Below are positions 45,901-54,196 of a stretch of 64,000 bases of DNA, piece after piece; the first letter of the stretch is position 1; each line of letters opens with the position of its first letter. The position numbers were made by a program, and so were the translations under genes. The stretch lies in assembly GCA_963804375.1 (NCBI GenBank), contig CAWDQE010000022.1, positions 620,001 through 684,000 of the forward strand. Direction: 5' to 3'. Source of the stretch: JANXQG01 sp963804375. Lineage in GTDB: Bacteria; Planctomycetota; Planctomycetia; Pirellulales; Thermoguttaceae. The notes under the pieces were generated by a model. The model was not told the DNA's origin. It ran no database searches and saw only the letters and a list, made by a program, of their open reading frames with translations.

Positions 45901-47787
45901 AGCAACAGCGCGGGCAACACGTTGGTCTCGGCAGGTGCCATCGAGGCTGAGCTGGCGGCCTCGCTCTCCGGCTCGGTGAGCGTGGCCGGCGGGGCCGGCT
46001 TCATCCTGCCGACGGGCAATGGCGCGACGGGCTGGACGGGCAGCCAGATCGGCGCCTTGCTGGTCAGTTCCAGTTGGGCCAACAACTCCAGCCTACTTAC
46101 CATCGATACCACGAACGCCAGCGCGACGATCGCGGCCAGCATCATCCAGCCGCTGGCGCTGAACATTGTCGGTGGCAACACCTTGACCCTGGGCGCCGCC
46201 AACACCTACAGCGGTCCGACCACGATCACGGGCGGCGCCCTGAACCTGGCGCACAACCTAGCCGTGCAGAACAGCACGGTCACCGTCTCGTCCAGCGGCG
46301 CCCTGACTTTCGCCGCGGGCATCACCAGTCCGACGCTTGGCGGGCTGGCGGGCTCGGCCAGCCTCGCGCTGGCCACCGCCGCATCCCAGCCCGTCACGCT
46401 CAGCGTCGGGCAGAACGGCCAGAATACGACCTACACGGGCGTACTCAGCGGCGCGGGCGGCCTGAACAAAGTGGGCACCGGCACGCTCACGCTGACCACC
46501 TCGCAGGCCTACGGCGGCGCGACCTTGATCTCCGGCGGAATCTTGTGCCTCGCCGGCGCCAATCCGGCCCTCGCCCATCGCTGGAGCTTCAACAACAGTC
46601 TGGCCGACTCGGTGGGGGGCAGCAGCGCCACGGTTTTCGGCAGCACGACCCTTAGCGCCAATCAGGTCACGCTGAACAGCGCCGGGGGGCATCAAGACGC
46701 GTACGTCAGTTTGGGCACTAACATCCTGCCGACCACAAACTCGCCGGTGACCATCGAATTGTGGGCCACGCAGAACGCGGTGCAGAACTGGTCGCGGATC
46801 TTCGACTTTGGCAACGGCACGGGCAACAACATACTCATGGCTTGGACTGGGGGCACCACAATCACCAATGATCAGCTTCGCTATCAAGCTGCCAACGGCG
46901 CCAATAACCAGGAAAACAACCAGCTTGCGCCGTATACGCTGGGCACGGAATACCATATTGCCGTCGTGATCACGCCCTACACCGACCCTACCGCCGGCGC
47001 CAGCACAACGTTCACCGCATACAAGATGGACGCCTTGGGGAACGTGTTGAACACGGCCACCTTCAACGATCCGGGCGCGAGCCTGGCGGGTCTGGTCCAG
47101 ACCAACATGTGGCTGGGCCTCTCAGAATATGGCGCCGATTCCTCCGCCAGCGCCAGCTACAACGAATTTCGCATCTGGGATACGGCCTTGACCCAACAGC
47201 AACTCTCGGCAAATTCGCTCGCTGGGCCCGACGCCTTCCTGGGCGGCAACAATCTCTTGCCGACCACCAGCCCGCTGACGATCGCGGCCGCCGGCACGCT
47301 GGACCTGGGCGGCGCGTACCAGCAGCTCGCCTCGTTTTCCGGTGGCGGCAGTGTCATCAACAGCAATACGGGCAGCGCGTCTGTCCTGACCCTCAGCCCC
47401 AGCGGCGGCTCAACCACCTTCAGCGGCATGATCCAGGGAGGCGGGACCCTGGGCACGATCAGTCTGGTGCTGGACGGCCCCGGCACTATGGTCCTGAGCG
47501 GCACCAATACGTACACGGGTGGAACGACCGTCTGGAACGGCACGCTGCAGCTCAACAACAGCGCGGCTCTTGCCGACGGGTCGAGCTTGTCGGTCGGCAA
47601 CAATCTGGGGGTGTTCGGCCTCACCCCCGCTGTGGCTGTTGCTACGCCCGGCGCGACGGCTGCAGTGCCGGAACCGGCAGCGCTGGCGCTGCTAGGCGTG
47701 GCGGGAATTGTGGCGGCGGCAGCAGCCTGGCGGCGAAGCCGGAACCCCGGCCGCCCCGAGCCCCCGGAAGACTTCGGCGACGACTGA
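39974..47787 (+). CDS. giant PATR/PEP-CTERM adhesin-like protein 4 (two frameshifts)
   Basis: About 2,604 residues after correction, with the same signal peptide and N-terminus as gene 3. Slot A (40475-41140) and slot C (46570-47235) both hold LamG type II, two nearly identical 666-bp copies within one gene. Slot B (about 44625-45310) is a LamG-like module opening with DLKLWLDASDLSTLQLNGSQ. The tail is PEP-CTERM (VPEPAALALLGVAGIVAA) but ends with RRSRNPGRPEPPEDFGDD instead of the RRRRMKS seen in genes 2 and 3. Frame breaks: near 41247 (GCGCCTGCAC against GCGTTGCAC in gene 2, one surplus C) and near 43437 (GCGCGTAAGC against GCGCTGAGC, one surplus base). Last gene of the tandem array. Export and surface anchoring are predicted as for its paralogues. 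Confidence 0.82.
40475..41140 (+). repeat. LamG-like module type II, slot A copy
   Basis: AHRWSFNNSLADSVGG to FRIWDTALTQQQL. The 666-bp twin at 46570-47235 differs at only a few bases although the surrounding sequence is unrelated at the two sites. Confidence 0.9.
41877..44610 (+). repeat. adhesin backbone block, copy in gene 4
   Basis: Nearly identical to 25608-28340 and 33753-36460; slightly more diverged, for example SISGGGSLL instead of SISGAGSLL. Confidence 0.85.
46570..47235 (+). repeat. LamG-like module type II, slot C copy
   Basis: Second copy within gene 4 of the module at 40475-41140, same length and nearly the same sequence, followed by the recurring NLLPTTSPLTIAAAGTLDL joint. 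Confidence 0.9.
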
Positions 47788-48258
47788 AACGGCACGCTGC
47801 CGGCCTGGACTGCGCGGAGGACAGGGGAATTGGACGGCCAGGCGGCGACGGCCGAAGAGGGATGCGATGGCCCAACATTCGCTTCTAGCGGCTACGACCG
47901 CAGGCCAGACGCGATTCTAACAGAGAACTGCGCTGAAAGGGTAAAAACCCTCGACCTGGAAGCAGAACGTCGATTCTACGCGGCCAAACGGCAAGCCGGC
48001 CGCATAGATTCTGGGAGCAGGACCAGCCATTGGAGTGTAAGCAATCTGTGGGAATGGCGGTACGACCAAGCGCAGGGAAACCTGCCCCATGCCGCTTCTT
48101 GGCAGGCAATCATGCTCTGACGCGGGATTCTGGCAAGCCCGCCGAAACGCCCAGTTTTCCTATCGCCAGTTGCACGCCAGTTGCGCGGACGCCCCACCCC
48201 CGCGTCTGGCGATTCCCAAGAAACGACACAACCCCTTGTTTTGCAAGGGGTTGCGAAG
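47788..48258. other. gene-poor stretch after the adhesin array
   Basis: No convincing gene on either strand; short frames here lack ribosome sites and recognisable motifs. A perfect hairpin AACCCCTTG-TTTTG-CAAGGGGTT (48230-48252) lies just 3' of the tRNA fragment on the minus strand and was probably its terminator. Confidence 0.5.
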
Positions 48259-48300
48259 TGGAGGATATCGGGATCGAACCGACAACCTTTTGAATGCCAT
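48259..48300 (-). other. 3' half of tRNA-Ala(GGC), attachment-site-like
   Basis: On the minus strand the sequence opens with the anticodon loop ATGGCAT (anticodon GGC), then the 3' anticodon stem TCAAA, variable loop AGGTT, T-arm GTCGG-TTCGATC-CCGAT, acceptor strand ATCCTCC and discriminator A73. T70 in the acceptor strand would give the G3:U70 identity pair of tRNA-Ala. CCA is not encoded. Upstream of the loop the expected TTTGA strand is missing and the sequence is unrelated, so the gene is cut exactly at the anticodon loop, a known crossover point for tyrosine recombinases. A 9-bp terminator hairpin follows. Confidence 0.7.
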
Positions 48301-48367
48301 GCACTCGAATGAGGGGTGTCGTCGTCGCAACATATTGGCATTTCAGGACTTCGGAAAACGCGATTGT

Positions 48368-48425
48368 TGTGCATTCTGTGCATTCCGTGCCTACTTTGCA
48401 TGGTTTCTGTGCATGTTTTGTGCAT
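48368..48425. repeat. TGTGCAT heptamer cluster beside the tRNA fragment
   Basis: Exact TGTGCAT at 48368, 48377, 48408 and 48419, with degenerate copies CGTGCCT at 48386 and TTTGCAT at 48395. Start-to-start spacings are 9, 9, 9, 13 and 11. The cluster begins 68 bp from the tRNA break, like arm-type integrase sites or iterons. Confidence 0.6.
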
Positions 48426-48640
48426 GACCAATTGCCGTTGAACTGGTTCTGTCGATCCCCGCTCCGCCACCTGGCCCCTCGGCCCCGCAGCGCGTGACGC
48501 CCGCCAATCCCAAAGGCCAGCTTACCTTCGCGGCCCCTTCTTTTGGCCCCTCCGCCACGCCCCACTCTCGGCCGTGCCGTCGATTCATCGGCCGCGTGGG
48601 GTTCTGGGGCTGTGCTGCTGCCCAGGCAGTGGTACGGCAA

Positions 48641-49714
48641 TCAGTAATACACTTCGAGCATGAGCGTATTGATCGCCGTCTGGAAGAGTCGACCGCCTTC
48701 CGCCGCGCGAACATCATCCGCGTTCCACCAACTGCCCGCCTCGTTGCCCTCCTTGATCTGCGAATCGACCAGTTGCTTCCGCATCTTCCGATTCCACGCG
48801 TCCCAGTCGGCACCGGACAGTTCGTGGATATAGACCGTCGCGAAGAGATTGTAGATGGCATCCTTCGACGATAGGCTGGTTCGGCTCAAGAACTGCTGGC
48901 CGCTCTTGACCCAGGAGGCGGGCTCCTTCGATTCCTTGGAGGAGAAGAAGAAGAAATGGCCGCCGAAAACCGTAAGACCCCTGGGACGGCCGGCGAGATA
49001 CATGCGGCTGAGCAGGCCCATGGCCGTAGCCGCGTTGCTCACCTCACGGGCGCTTGTTTCGCCGTACTTCCCATCGGCGGTCTGCAGGCTGTCGAGAATC
49101 TTACCCGCCGTTTCGAGTAACGCGGACGGAGCCTCTAGGCCCGCCATCATCGCGGTGCGGATCGCCATGATTTGCCAGGCCAAGAGGAAAAGGGTTGGCG
49201 GTTTACCAGGAGAGTCCGAACGGCTGCCCAGTTTCGTGTCTCGCGACTCGACAATCAACCGGATCGCTTTCTGGGCAGCGACACCTACCTCGCGATCGCC
49301 AGACAACCCATAAGCTTCGCATAAAGCGATGGTCGCCAGGGTGTGCGATAATTCCTTGGGCACGCCCCCGGCAGAAAGATCGCCGTCGGGCTTCTGGTGA
49401 ACCATGAGCCAATTGAGGCCGTTCCTGATTTGGTCGCGATAGGGCCCCTTGGTCTTGTGTGTCTGACTTGCACCGAAGAATGGCAGAAGTGCCAAACTCG
49501 TGGCGCCGGCCGCTGATTTCCACGTGCCGGGATCGGCATAGCTGCGCTCGGCACCGCCCGGCGGGTCGAACCGCCAACTGCCGTCTTGAAGTTGGTGCCG
49601 GGCCAGCCAAGCGAGCGAATCAGGCACCGTGGTTGGGGATTTCGCCCAAACGGGACCCACATAGACCAGGCAGAGGGCCGTCAAAGAAGCAAGGACACGC
49701 CGCGTGAATTCCAT
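48641..49714 (-). CDS. secreted squalene-cyclase/prenyltransferase-repeat protein
   Basis: 357 residues with a signal peptide (RVLASLTALCLVYVGPVWA). The alpha/alpha-barrel repeats of the prenyltransferase and squalene-oxidase fold are recognisable: LAWLARHQLQDGSWRFDP near residue 35, GLNWLMVHQKPDGDLSAGG near 98, KILDSLQTADGKYGE, GSWWNADD and QTAINTLMLEVYY at the end. Planctomycetes encode many such secreted proteins of unknown role; the DxDD motif of true squalene-hopene cyclases is not seen, so enzymatic terpene cyclisation is unlikely. GGAGG lies 8 bp before ATG 49714. No partner gene is adjacent: it is 340 bp from the tRNA fragment and divergent from the sigma-like gene. Confidence 0.8.
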   Translation of the reverse strand: MEFTRRVLASLTALCLVYVGPVWAKSPTTVPDSLAWLARHQLQDGSWRFDPPGGAERSYADPGTWKSAAGATSLALLPFFGASQTHKTKGPYRDQIRNGLNWLMVHQKPDGDLSAGGVPKELSHTLATIALCEAYGLSGDREVGVAAQKAIRLIVESRDTKLGSRSDSPGKPPTLFLLAWQIMAIRTAMMAGLEAPSALLETAGKILDSLQTADGKYGETSAREVSNAATAMGLLSRMYLAGRPRGLTVFGGHFFFFSSKESKEPASWVKSGQQFLSRTSLSSKDAIYNLFATVYIHELSGADWDAWNRKMRKQLVDSQIKEGNEAGSWWNADDVRAAEGGRLFQTAINTLMLEVYY

Positions 49715-50029
49715 GACCGCGCCTCCGCGAAGTGGGCGATGGTTTCAATAACCTATATCTCTTCGCGGGACACGGGCGAATTATTCCTGTGTGCGAATCT
49801 TTGGAGAAAACATGAACCAACCAGCCCCAGCCCTGTGGGTGAAGGCCGTCACGTCAACTTCAGCGTCTTTCGCGGCATTGTAATCTGCGATGCTCGTCTT
49901 GCCGTCAGGCGGGCTCGCTTAGCGCTCCGAGTCCGCCCGCACGGCGTTATCGTGTCGCAATAACCGACGGCGATCACACTCACCATATGGCCACCCGGCC
50001 TGGGTGGCCGCATCCCGAAAGGTCACCCC
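49715..50029. other. divergent spacer with a hairpin before the sigma-like gene
   Basis: No gene. A perfect stem-loop GGCCACCC-GGCCT-GGGTGGCC spans 49989-50009 and ends 20 bp before the ATG at 50030, next to the AAAGG ribosome site. It could be an operator or a leader structure. Confidence 0.4.
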
Positions 50030-50665
50030 ATGGTTTCTGCTGCGTCCCCCGCGCCCGCTCCCCGTCGCCGTTGGCACCGCCAGTTCCTCGCCCTGCTGCC
50101 CCAGATCATCATCCGCGCCAAGATCGCCTTCCGCCACCTCAAGCCCGAAGCCAGGGCCGAAGCCGTTCAAGAGGTCGTCTGCAACGCCTTACAGAGATTC
50201 GTCCGCCTGGTCAAACTCAAAAAGACGAGCATCGCCTATGCCGCGCCGCTGGCCACCTTCGGAATCAAGCAAGCCCGTGACGGCAGACGTGTCGGCGGGC
50301 ACCTCAACTGCCTGGACGTTTCCAGCGAGTATGCCCAGAAGATCAAGGGCATCGTCGTCGCCCGACTCGATCGCCGCGACAAGGACGACGATAGGCAATG
50401 GTGCGAAGTCCTCGTCGAAGATCGCCATGCCGACGCCGCCGCGATCGTGCAGACGAAGCTGGATTTCAGCGACTGGTTGGCATCGCTGAAACGCCGTGAT
50501 CGCCGCGTCGCCGAGTTCCTCGCTCAAGGCGAAACGACGAAAGCCGCGGCTCGAAAGTTCCGCGTCAGCGCCGGCCGCATCAGTCAGCTTCGTAAGGAAC
50601 TCGCGGCCAACTGGCGTGCCTTTATCGGCGACGAGCCCAGCCCTGCTGCTGCCGCTGCGGCCTGA
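50030..50665 (+). CDS. sigma-70-region-4-like HTH protein
   Basis: 211 residues. The N-terminal half (IRAKIAFRHLKPEARAEAVQ, EVVCNALQRFVRLVK) resembles sigma region 2 helices; the central part has GRRVGGHLNCLDVSS. The C-terminal segment, GETTKAAARKFRVSAGRISQ, is a helix-turn-helix like sigma region 4. This family is, from memory, widespread in planctomycete genomes, often in accessory regions, and its targets are unknown. ATG 50030 follows AAAGG with 7-bp spacing. The three downstream genes lie on the same strand, but the 160-bp gap after this one may hold its own promoter. A role as a DNA-binding regulator of this small locus is inferred. Confidence 0.7.
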   Translation: MVSAASPAPAPRRRWHRQFLALLPQIIIRAKIAFRHLKPEARAEAVQEVVCNALQRFVRLVKLKKTSIAYAAPLATFGIKQARDGRRVGGHLNCLDVSSEYAQKIKGIVVARLDRRDKDDDRQWCEVLVEDRHADAAAIVQTKLDFSDWLASLKRRDRRVAEFLAQGETTKAAARKFRVSAGRISQLRKELAANWRAFIGDEPSPAAAAAA

Positions 50666-50825
50666 TCTCTCCTCTCTGGCTGGCACTCACGCCAAGCCCC
50701 GTAGCCCAGCCTTGGTAGCTTCCTTTCCTCCGAGCGCCATGGCTGGGTTCTCTTCGATTCCCAGCCTAACGGAGGAGCACATCGTTCTTCATCCTACTTC
50801 ATCCGCAATTACAAGGACCAAAACC

Positions 50826-51191
50826 ATGATCATCACCGCTCTGTTCGCCTGCTCCATTCTCGCCGTTTCTATCCTCGCCTGGCTGTTTCGCCAGCGGCTC
50901 GCCCAGCATCTCCCGAGCAAGGAGAGCATGACGACCGCTATGCTGTTCGCAGCGGTTGCCTTGCTGCTGGTCGTCGTGCTCCTGCCAGACATTCTTCTTC
51001 TCGTCTACACCTTGAACATTATGCCACACTCTCTTCGAATCGTCCTCGCTCTCGCTGCGGCCACTATGGTCTGCGTCGGCTGTTCCAAGCAAACCCCCGA
51101 GCCCGCCAAGCCCGCCGTAATCCACTGGCAAGGCCAAGACGGCGGCTATGAAGACACGACCGCCATACCGCCCAAGGCCGCTACACAATGA
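50826..51191 (+). CDS. small membrane protein with an internal lipobox-like segment
   Basis: 121 residues, unrecognised. Three hydrophobic stretches: residues 1-20 (MIITALFACSILAVSILAWL), about 36-63, and about 68-85 (LRIVLALAAATMVCVGC). The third ends in VCVGC followed by SKQTPEPAKP, exactly like a lipoprotein signal peptide with its lipobox Cys, yet it sits inside the frame after MPHSL. It could therefore be two former genes joined, or a membrane protein with a periplasmic tail. AAGGA lies 8 bp before ATG 50826, while the internal ATG (51021) has no ribosome site, so the long form is chosen. Followed 15 bp later by the DUF4230 gene. Confidence 0.55.
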   Translation: MIITALFACSILAVSILAWLFRQRLAQHLPSKESMTTAMLFAAVALLLVVVLLPDILLLVYTLNIMPHSLRIVLALAAATMVCVGCSKQTPEPAKPAVIHWQGQDGGYEDTTAIPPKAATQ

Positions 51192-51206
51192 CCCAAAGGA
51201 AACTCG

Positions 51207-51887
51207 ATGCGAAACATCGTTCTGGCGGCCATCCTTTTGACCGCCGCCTCCTTGTACTTCCTTCTGCCCCGATCGGTTCCATTGACCATGCGCCCTGCTG
51301 CTCTTCTGCTTATTGTCTTGGTCGCGGCCAGTTCCGCGGTCCTCCTCATCCCACGGCTCGTCCCGCCCGAGACGCCGCCGCCCGTCGTGATCCACTCCGA
51401 AGGTCCAACCGTCGAAAAGTTGGAAAGGCTGTCCCAACTGGTGACCACTCGCATCCAGATCGCCGACATCCTTGTAGCCGAAGGAAATGGGTGCCGCGGT
51501 AGCTGGCTCATCAAGGGCGACGCCCTGCTCTCGGTCAACCTGGGCCAAGCCTCCATCACCGACAAGCACGACGACACCAAGCAGGCGACGATCATCCTGC
51601 CTGAGCCCCAAGTGCTTCAGCCAAGGGTGAACCACGAACGCACGCGAACGTGGGCCGTAGATCGGCTGGCTTGGATGCCGTGGAACGCCGATCAAGACAG
51701 CCTGCGAGATGCCGTGATGGCCGAAGCCCAGAAGCTCGTCTCGCACACGGCGTCGTCCGCCGAGAATCTCACCCAGGCGAAGCTGACCGCAGAGACAGTC
51801 CTGAAAGGGCTGTATTCGGAGGTCGGGTGGAACGTGGCCGTGAAATGGGGCAACGACAGCCCGAAGGCAGCGCCGGTTGCCCCGTAA
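51207..51887 (+). CDS. DUF4230-family membrane-anchored protein
   Basis: 226 residues. Two hydrophobic segments at the N-terminus (residues 4-20 and about 30-50), then a soluble domain: EKLERLSQLVTTRIQIADIL, WLIKGDALLSVNLGQASI, IILPEPQVL and a C-terminal helical part (DAVMAEAQKLVSHTA). The pattern Lxx-Lxx-LxT followed by a WLI..G.....VDL-like strand fits DUF4230, a bacterial family of unknown function. AAAGGA lies 7 bp before the ATG. It is probably cotranscribed with the small membrane gene 15 bp upstream. Confidence 0.65.
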   Translation: MRNIVLAAILLTAASLYFLLPRSVPLTMRPAALLLIVLVAASSAVLLIPRLVPPETPPPVVIHSEGPTVEKLERLSQLVTTRIQIADILVAEGNGCRGSWLIKGDALLSVNLGQASITDKHDDTKQATIILPEPQVLQPRVNHERTRTWAVDRLAWMPWNADQDSLRDAVMAEAQKLVSHTASSAENLTQAKLTAETVLKGLYSEVGWNVAVKWGNDSPKAAPVAP

Positions 51888-52039
51888 CCCGTTTTACCTA
51901 TCAGACAGGCCCGCGAGTTGCACCGTCGGCGCTCGTCAAGCTGACCAAAATGCGTTTCACGCTTGCCGCCCGCAGGGGGCGGCAGGCGTTCGGGAGTTTT
52001 GTTTTAGCTATTCCGACAACACCGCCACCCGCCGCGAGA

Positions 52040-53437
52040 TCAAGCTGCCCTTCGTGCCGCGTTCGCCGTGGACGAGTGCGAAGAGAAGGAAAGGATGGGT
52101 GGGGCGTCTTGGGGGTCGAAGGCTGCCGACGCCGCAGTTCTTACTGCCCTTCGACGCCGCAGGACGAGGCCGACAAGACCGAGGGTACCGGCGGCGAGCA
52201 GCGCCAGCGTGCCGGGCTCGGGCGTTGGCGCCGGCAAGGAAAGGGCAAAAATGATTCCGTTGCCGTTCGCGCCGCCGTAAGCAGTCATCCCAAACAGCGT
52301 GCCGCCGCTGAGTAGTAAATCGCCTTGAGGACCACCGCCGCCGGCACCGCCAATAAAATCGTAGAGGTCTTGATAGTTTGAACCGTCGATTCCGACGCTG
52401 AAGATGTTGCCCATAACATCGGCGCCTCCGAGTTGCGTCATGCCGTAAAGCGTTGTACCGCTGATTATCAAGCTACCCCAAGGAAAATAACCGTTCGCCA
52501 TACCGCCGGTACCACTGAATGAAAGAAGATTCTGGTAATTCGTACCGTTCGTGCCAACGCCGAAGACGTTTCCGTCGCCATCGGCACCGCCGTCCGTCGT
52601 CATGCCGTAAAACGTGGTACCGCTGAGTGTCAAGCTACCGGCTGGATAATTACCGCTCGCCGCGCCTCCGCTGCCGGTAAAAGAGAGAACACTATTATAA
52701 TTCGTACCATTCGTGCCAAGGCTGAAGACGTTGCCTTTGCCGTTGACGCCACCCTTCGTGGTCATTCCGTAGAGCGTCGTGCCGCTGAGTGTCAAACTGC
52801 CAAACGGATACAGGCCGCTTGCCGTGCCTCCGTTGCCGGTAAAAGAAATGAGACTCTTGTAGTTTGTGCCGCGCGTGCCAACGCTGAAGACATTTCCGTC
52901 GCCATCGGCACCGCCGTCCGTCGTCATGCCATAAAGCGTAGTGCCGCTGAGCGTCAAGCTGCCGCGTGGATACGCACCGCTTGCCGACCCCCCCGTGCCT
53001 GTAAAGGAAGCAAGTATCTGGTAGTTCGTACCGTCGATGCCAACGCTGAAAATGACACCATCGTTGTCGACGCCCCCCGTTTCTGCCGCGCCGTAAAGCG
53101 TTGTGCCGCTGAGTGTCAAGCTGCCAAACGGGCTGGAACCAGTTGCAAAGCCGGCGGTGCCGGTAAAGGACAGGAGATTTTGATAGTTCGAACCGTTCGT
53201 GGCAACGCTGAATAAATTCCCATCGCCGTTGGCGCCGCCCTGACACGTCATGCCGTAAAGCGTGGTACCGCTGAGCGTCAGGCTGCCTATTGGATCCCGG
53301 CCGCTTGCCGTACCGCCGGTGCCGGTGAATTCGACCAGCGTCGTGAGAGTTTGCGAGTCGGCACTGCTTGCGCAAAGGACGATAGCCAAGGCAAGGATGC
53401 ACGCAAAGTATTTCATGTTACGTGTCGAGCATCTCAC
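52040..53437 (-). CDS. GloVer-repeat PEP-CTERM secreted protein
   Basis: 465 residues. After a signal peptide (YFACILALAIVLCASSADS) there are about seven repeats of roughly 50 residues built around GSLTLSGTTLYGMT..GGA.GDGNVFSV and NYQNLLSFTGTGG. These are the tandem repeats called GloVer in the TIGR03803 family and are likely beta-propeller blades. The C-terminus has PTPEPGTLALLAAGTLGLVG followed by LVLRRRR, a PEP-CTERM tag for exosortase, but then 31 extra residues (AVRTAASAAFDPQDAPPILS...), unusual because such proteins normally stop a few residues after the Arg cluster. GTG 53437 is preferred over ATG 53416: AAGGAG lies 7 bp before the GTG. It belongs to the same export class as the four giant adhesins. 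Confidence 0.85.
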   Translation of the reverse strand: MRCSTRNMKYFACILALAIVLCASSADSQTLTTLVEFTGTGGTASGRDPIGSLTLSGTTLYGMTCQGGANGDGNLFSVATNGSNYQNLLSFTGTAGFATGSSPFGSLTLSGTTLYGAAETGGVDNDGVIFSVGIDGTNYQILASFTGTGGSASGAYPRGSLTLSGTTLYGMTTDGGADGDGNVFSVGTRGTNYKSLISFTGNGGTASGLYPFGSLTLSGTTLYGMTTKGGVNGKGNVFSLGTNGTNYNSVLSFTGSGGAASGNYPAGSLTLSGTTFYGMTTDGGADGDGNVFGVGTNGTNYQNLLSFSGTGGMANGYFPWGSLIISGTTLYGMTQLGGADVMGNIFSVGIDGSNYQDLYDFIGGAGGGGPQGDLLLSGGTLFGMTAYGGANGNGIIFALSLPAPTPEPGTLALLAAGTLGLVGLVLRRRRAVRTAASAAFDPQDAPPILSFSSHSSTANAARRAA

Positions 53438-54137
53438 CGGAACTCTCCTTCAACAATCTTGATTGCTAAACTACGTATCCTAGCACCCAGAACTTCCGCG
53501 TCAACAGATTCCAACCGAAAGGTCGTCCGACCCTGGGTATAGCCAGAGAGTCTCCACCGCGCCGCGTGGAGCAGCCCTTCGATCAGAGCCGAATTGTCAG
53601 AAGTGCAGTCCGAAGACGCCCACTGGTACCGGACCAGCGGCGTGCTTGGCTGCGGGCGCTGCCTGCTATGGGGCCTGTTGGGGTAGTTCGGCAGTCGGCA
53701 GGAAAAAGAAGGCCGTATCATCGCCCGGCCTGCGTTTCCTACTGACCACCATGCCTGACGAGTATAATCCCCTCAACAGAACACGCAATAGACCAAACGG
53801 GGGATTGCCCGTTTTTCTGCGGCTGTATGCGGTATTGTCTGCATCGAACGGGGGCTTCACCTACATCCCACGGTGCCAAGCACAATTCACCAGTGGTACT
53901 TCTCGCAACAAAACATGCGAGAAGCGGCTCCGTGGCTGAGGACGAACGCGAAGAGCAGGATGGCCGGATCTTGCTGGATCGAAAGGCTCGCTTCGCATCG
54001 CGGGAGTTCGGCCGCTTCGTCCCGAGCGCTGCCACGAAGACGAATGGAAGCACGGCGACCGCGACGTGATCTTCGGGGCCTGATCGGTTGTCGTTGAGGC
54101 GGGCAGTAGCGGCGAGGAAAGACCGCGGATGTTGCAC
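53438..54137. other. decayed stretch with a terminator-like hairpin
   Basis: No convincing gene. Frames of up to about 150 codons lack ribosome sites and motifs. AAACGGG-GGATTG-CCCGTTT plus two more T (53795-53816) looks like an intrinsic terminator for plus-strand transcription. On the minus strand CCCCCGTTCGAT (53843-53854) resembles the R' context of the cassette array, so a broken cassette may lie here. Confidence 0.35.
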
Positions 54138-54186
54138 CAGGAAGCGGCGGTCGCACGGCGACTCTGCGGGAACGCTCCTGCTGGCC
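54138..54186 (-). repeat. attC-like element after TPR gene 1 (R'' side only)
   Basis: On the minus strand, GGCCAGC (54186-54180) lies 11 bp after the TPR1 stop and is the exact complement of GCTGGCC at the start of the same cassette (55648-55642). CAGGAAGC/GCTCCTG and GTCGC-ACG-GCGAC stems follow. A matching distal box was not found. Confidence 0.5.
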
Positions 54187-54196
54187 GCGATCAGCT

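Noticed and set aside
10161..47787. Dense short direct repeats that could be taken for a CRISPR or minisatellite
   Set aside because: They are in-frame PATR codons with variable spacing and encode continuous beta-strand repeats; no constant repeat with unique spacers.
47830..48120. Plus-strand frame of about 96 codons after adhesin gene 4
   Set aside because: No start signal or recognisable sequence; composition resembles spacer DNA.
48259..48300. A complete tRNA gene
   Set aside because: Only the part from the anticodon loop to the discriminator base is present; no 5' acceptor or D-arm could be found on either side.
48641..49714. Squalene-hopene cyclase enzyme
   Set aside because: The protein is secreted, about half the usual length and lacks a visible DxDD motif; only the repeat fold is shared.
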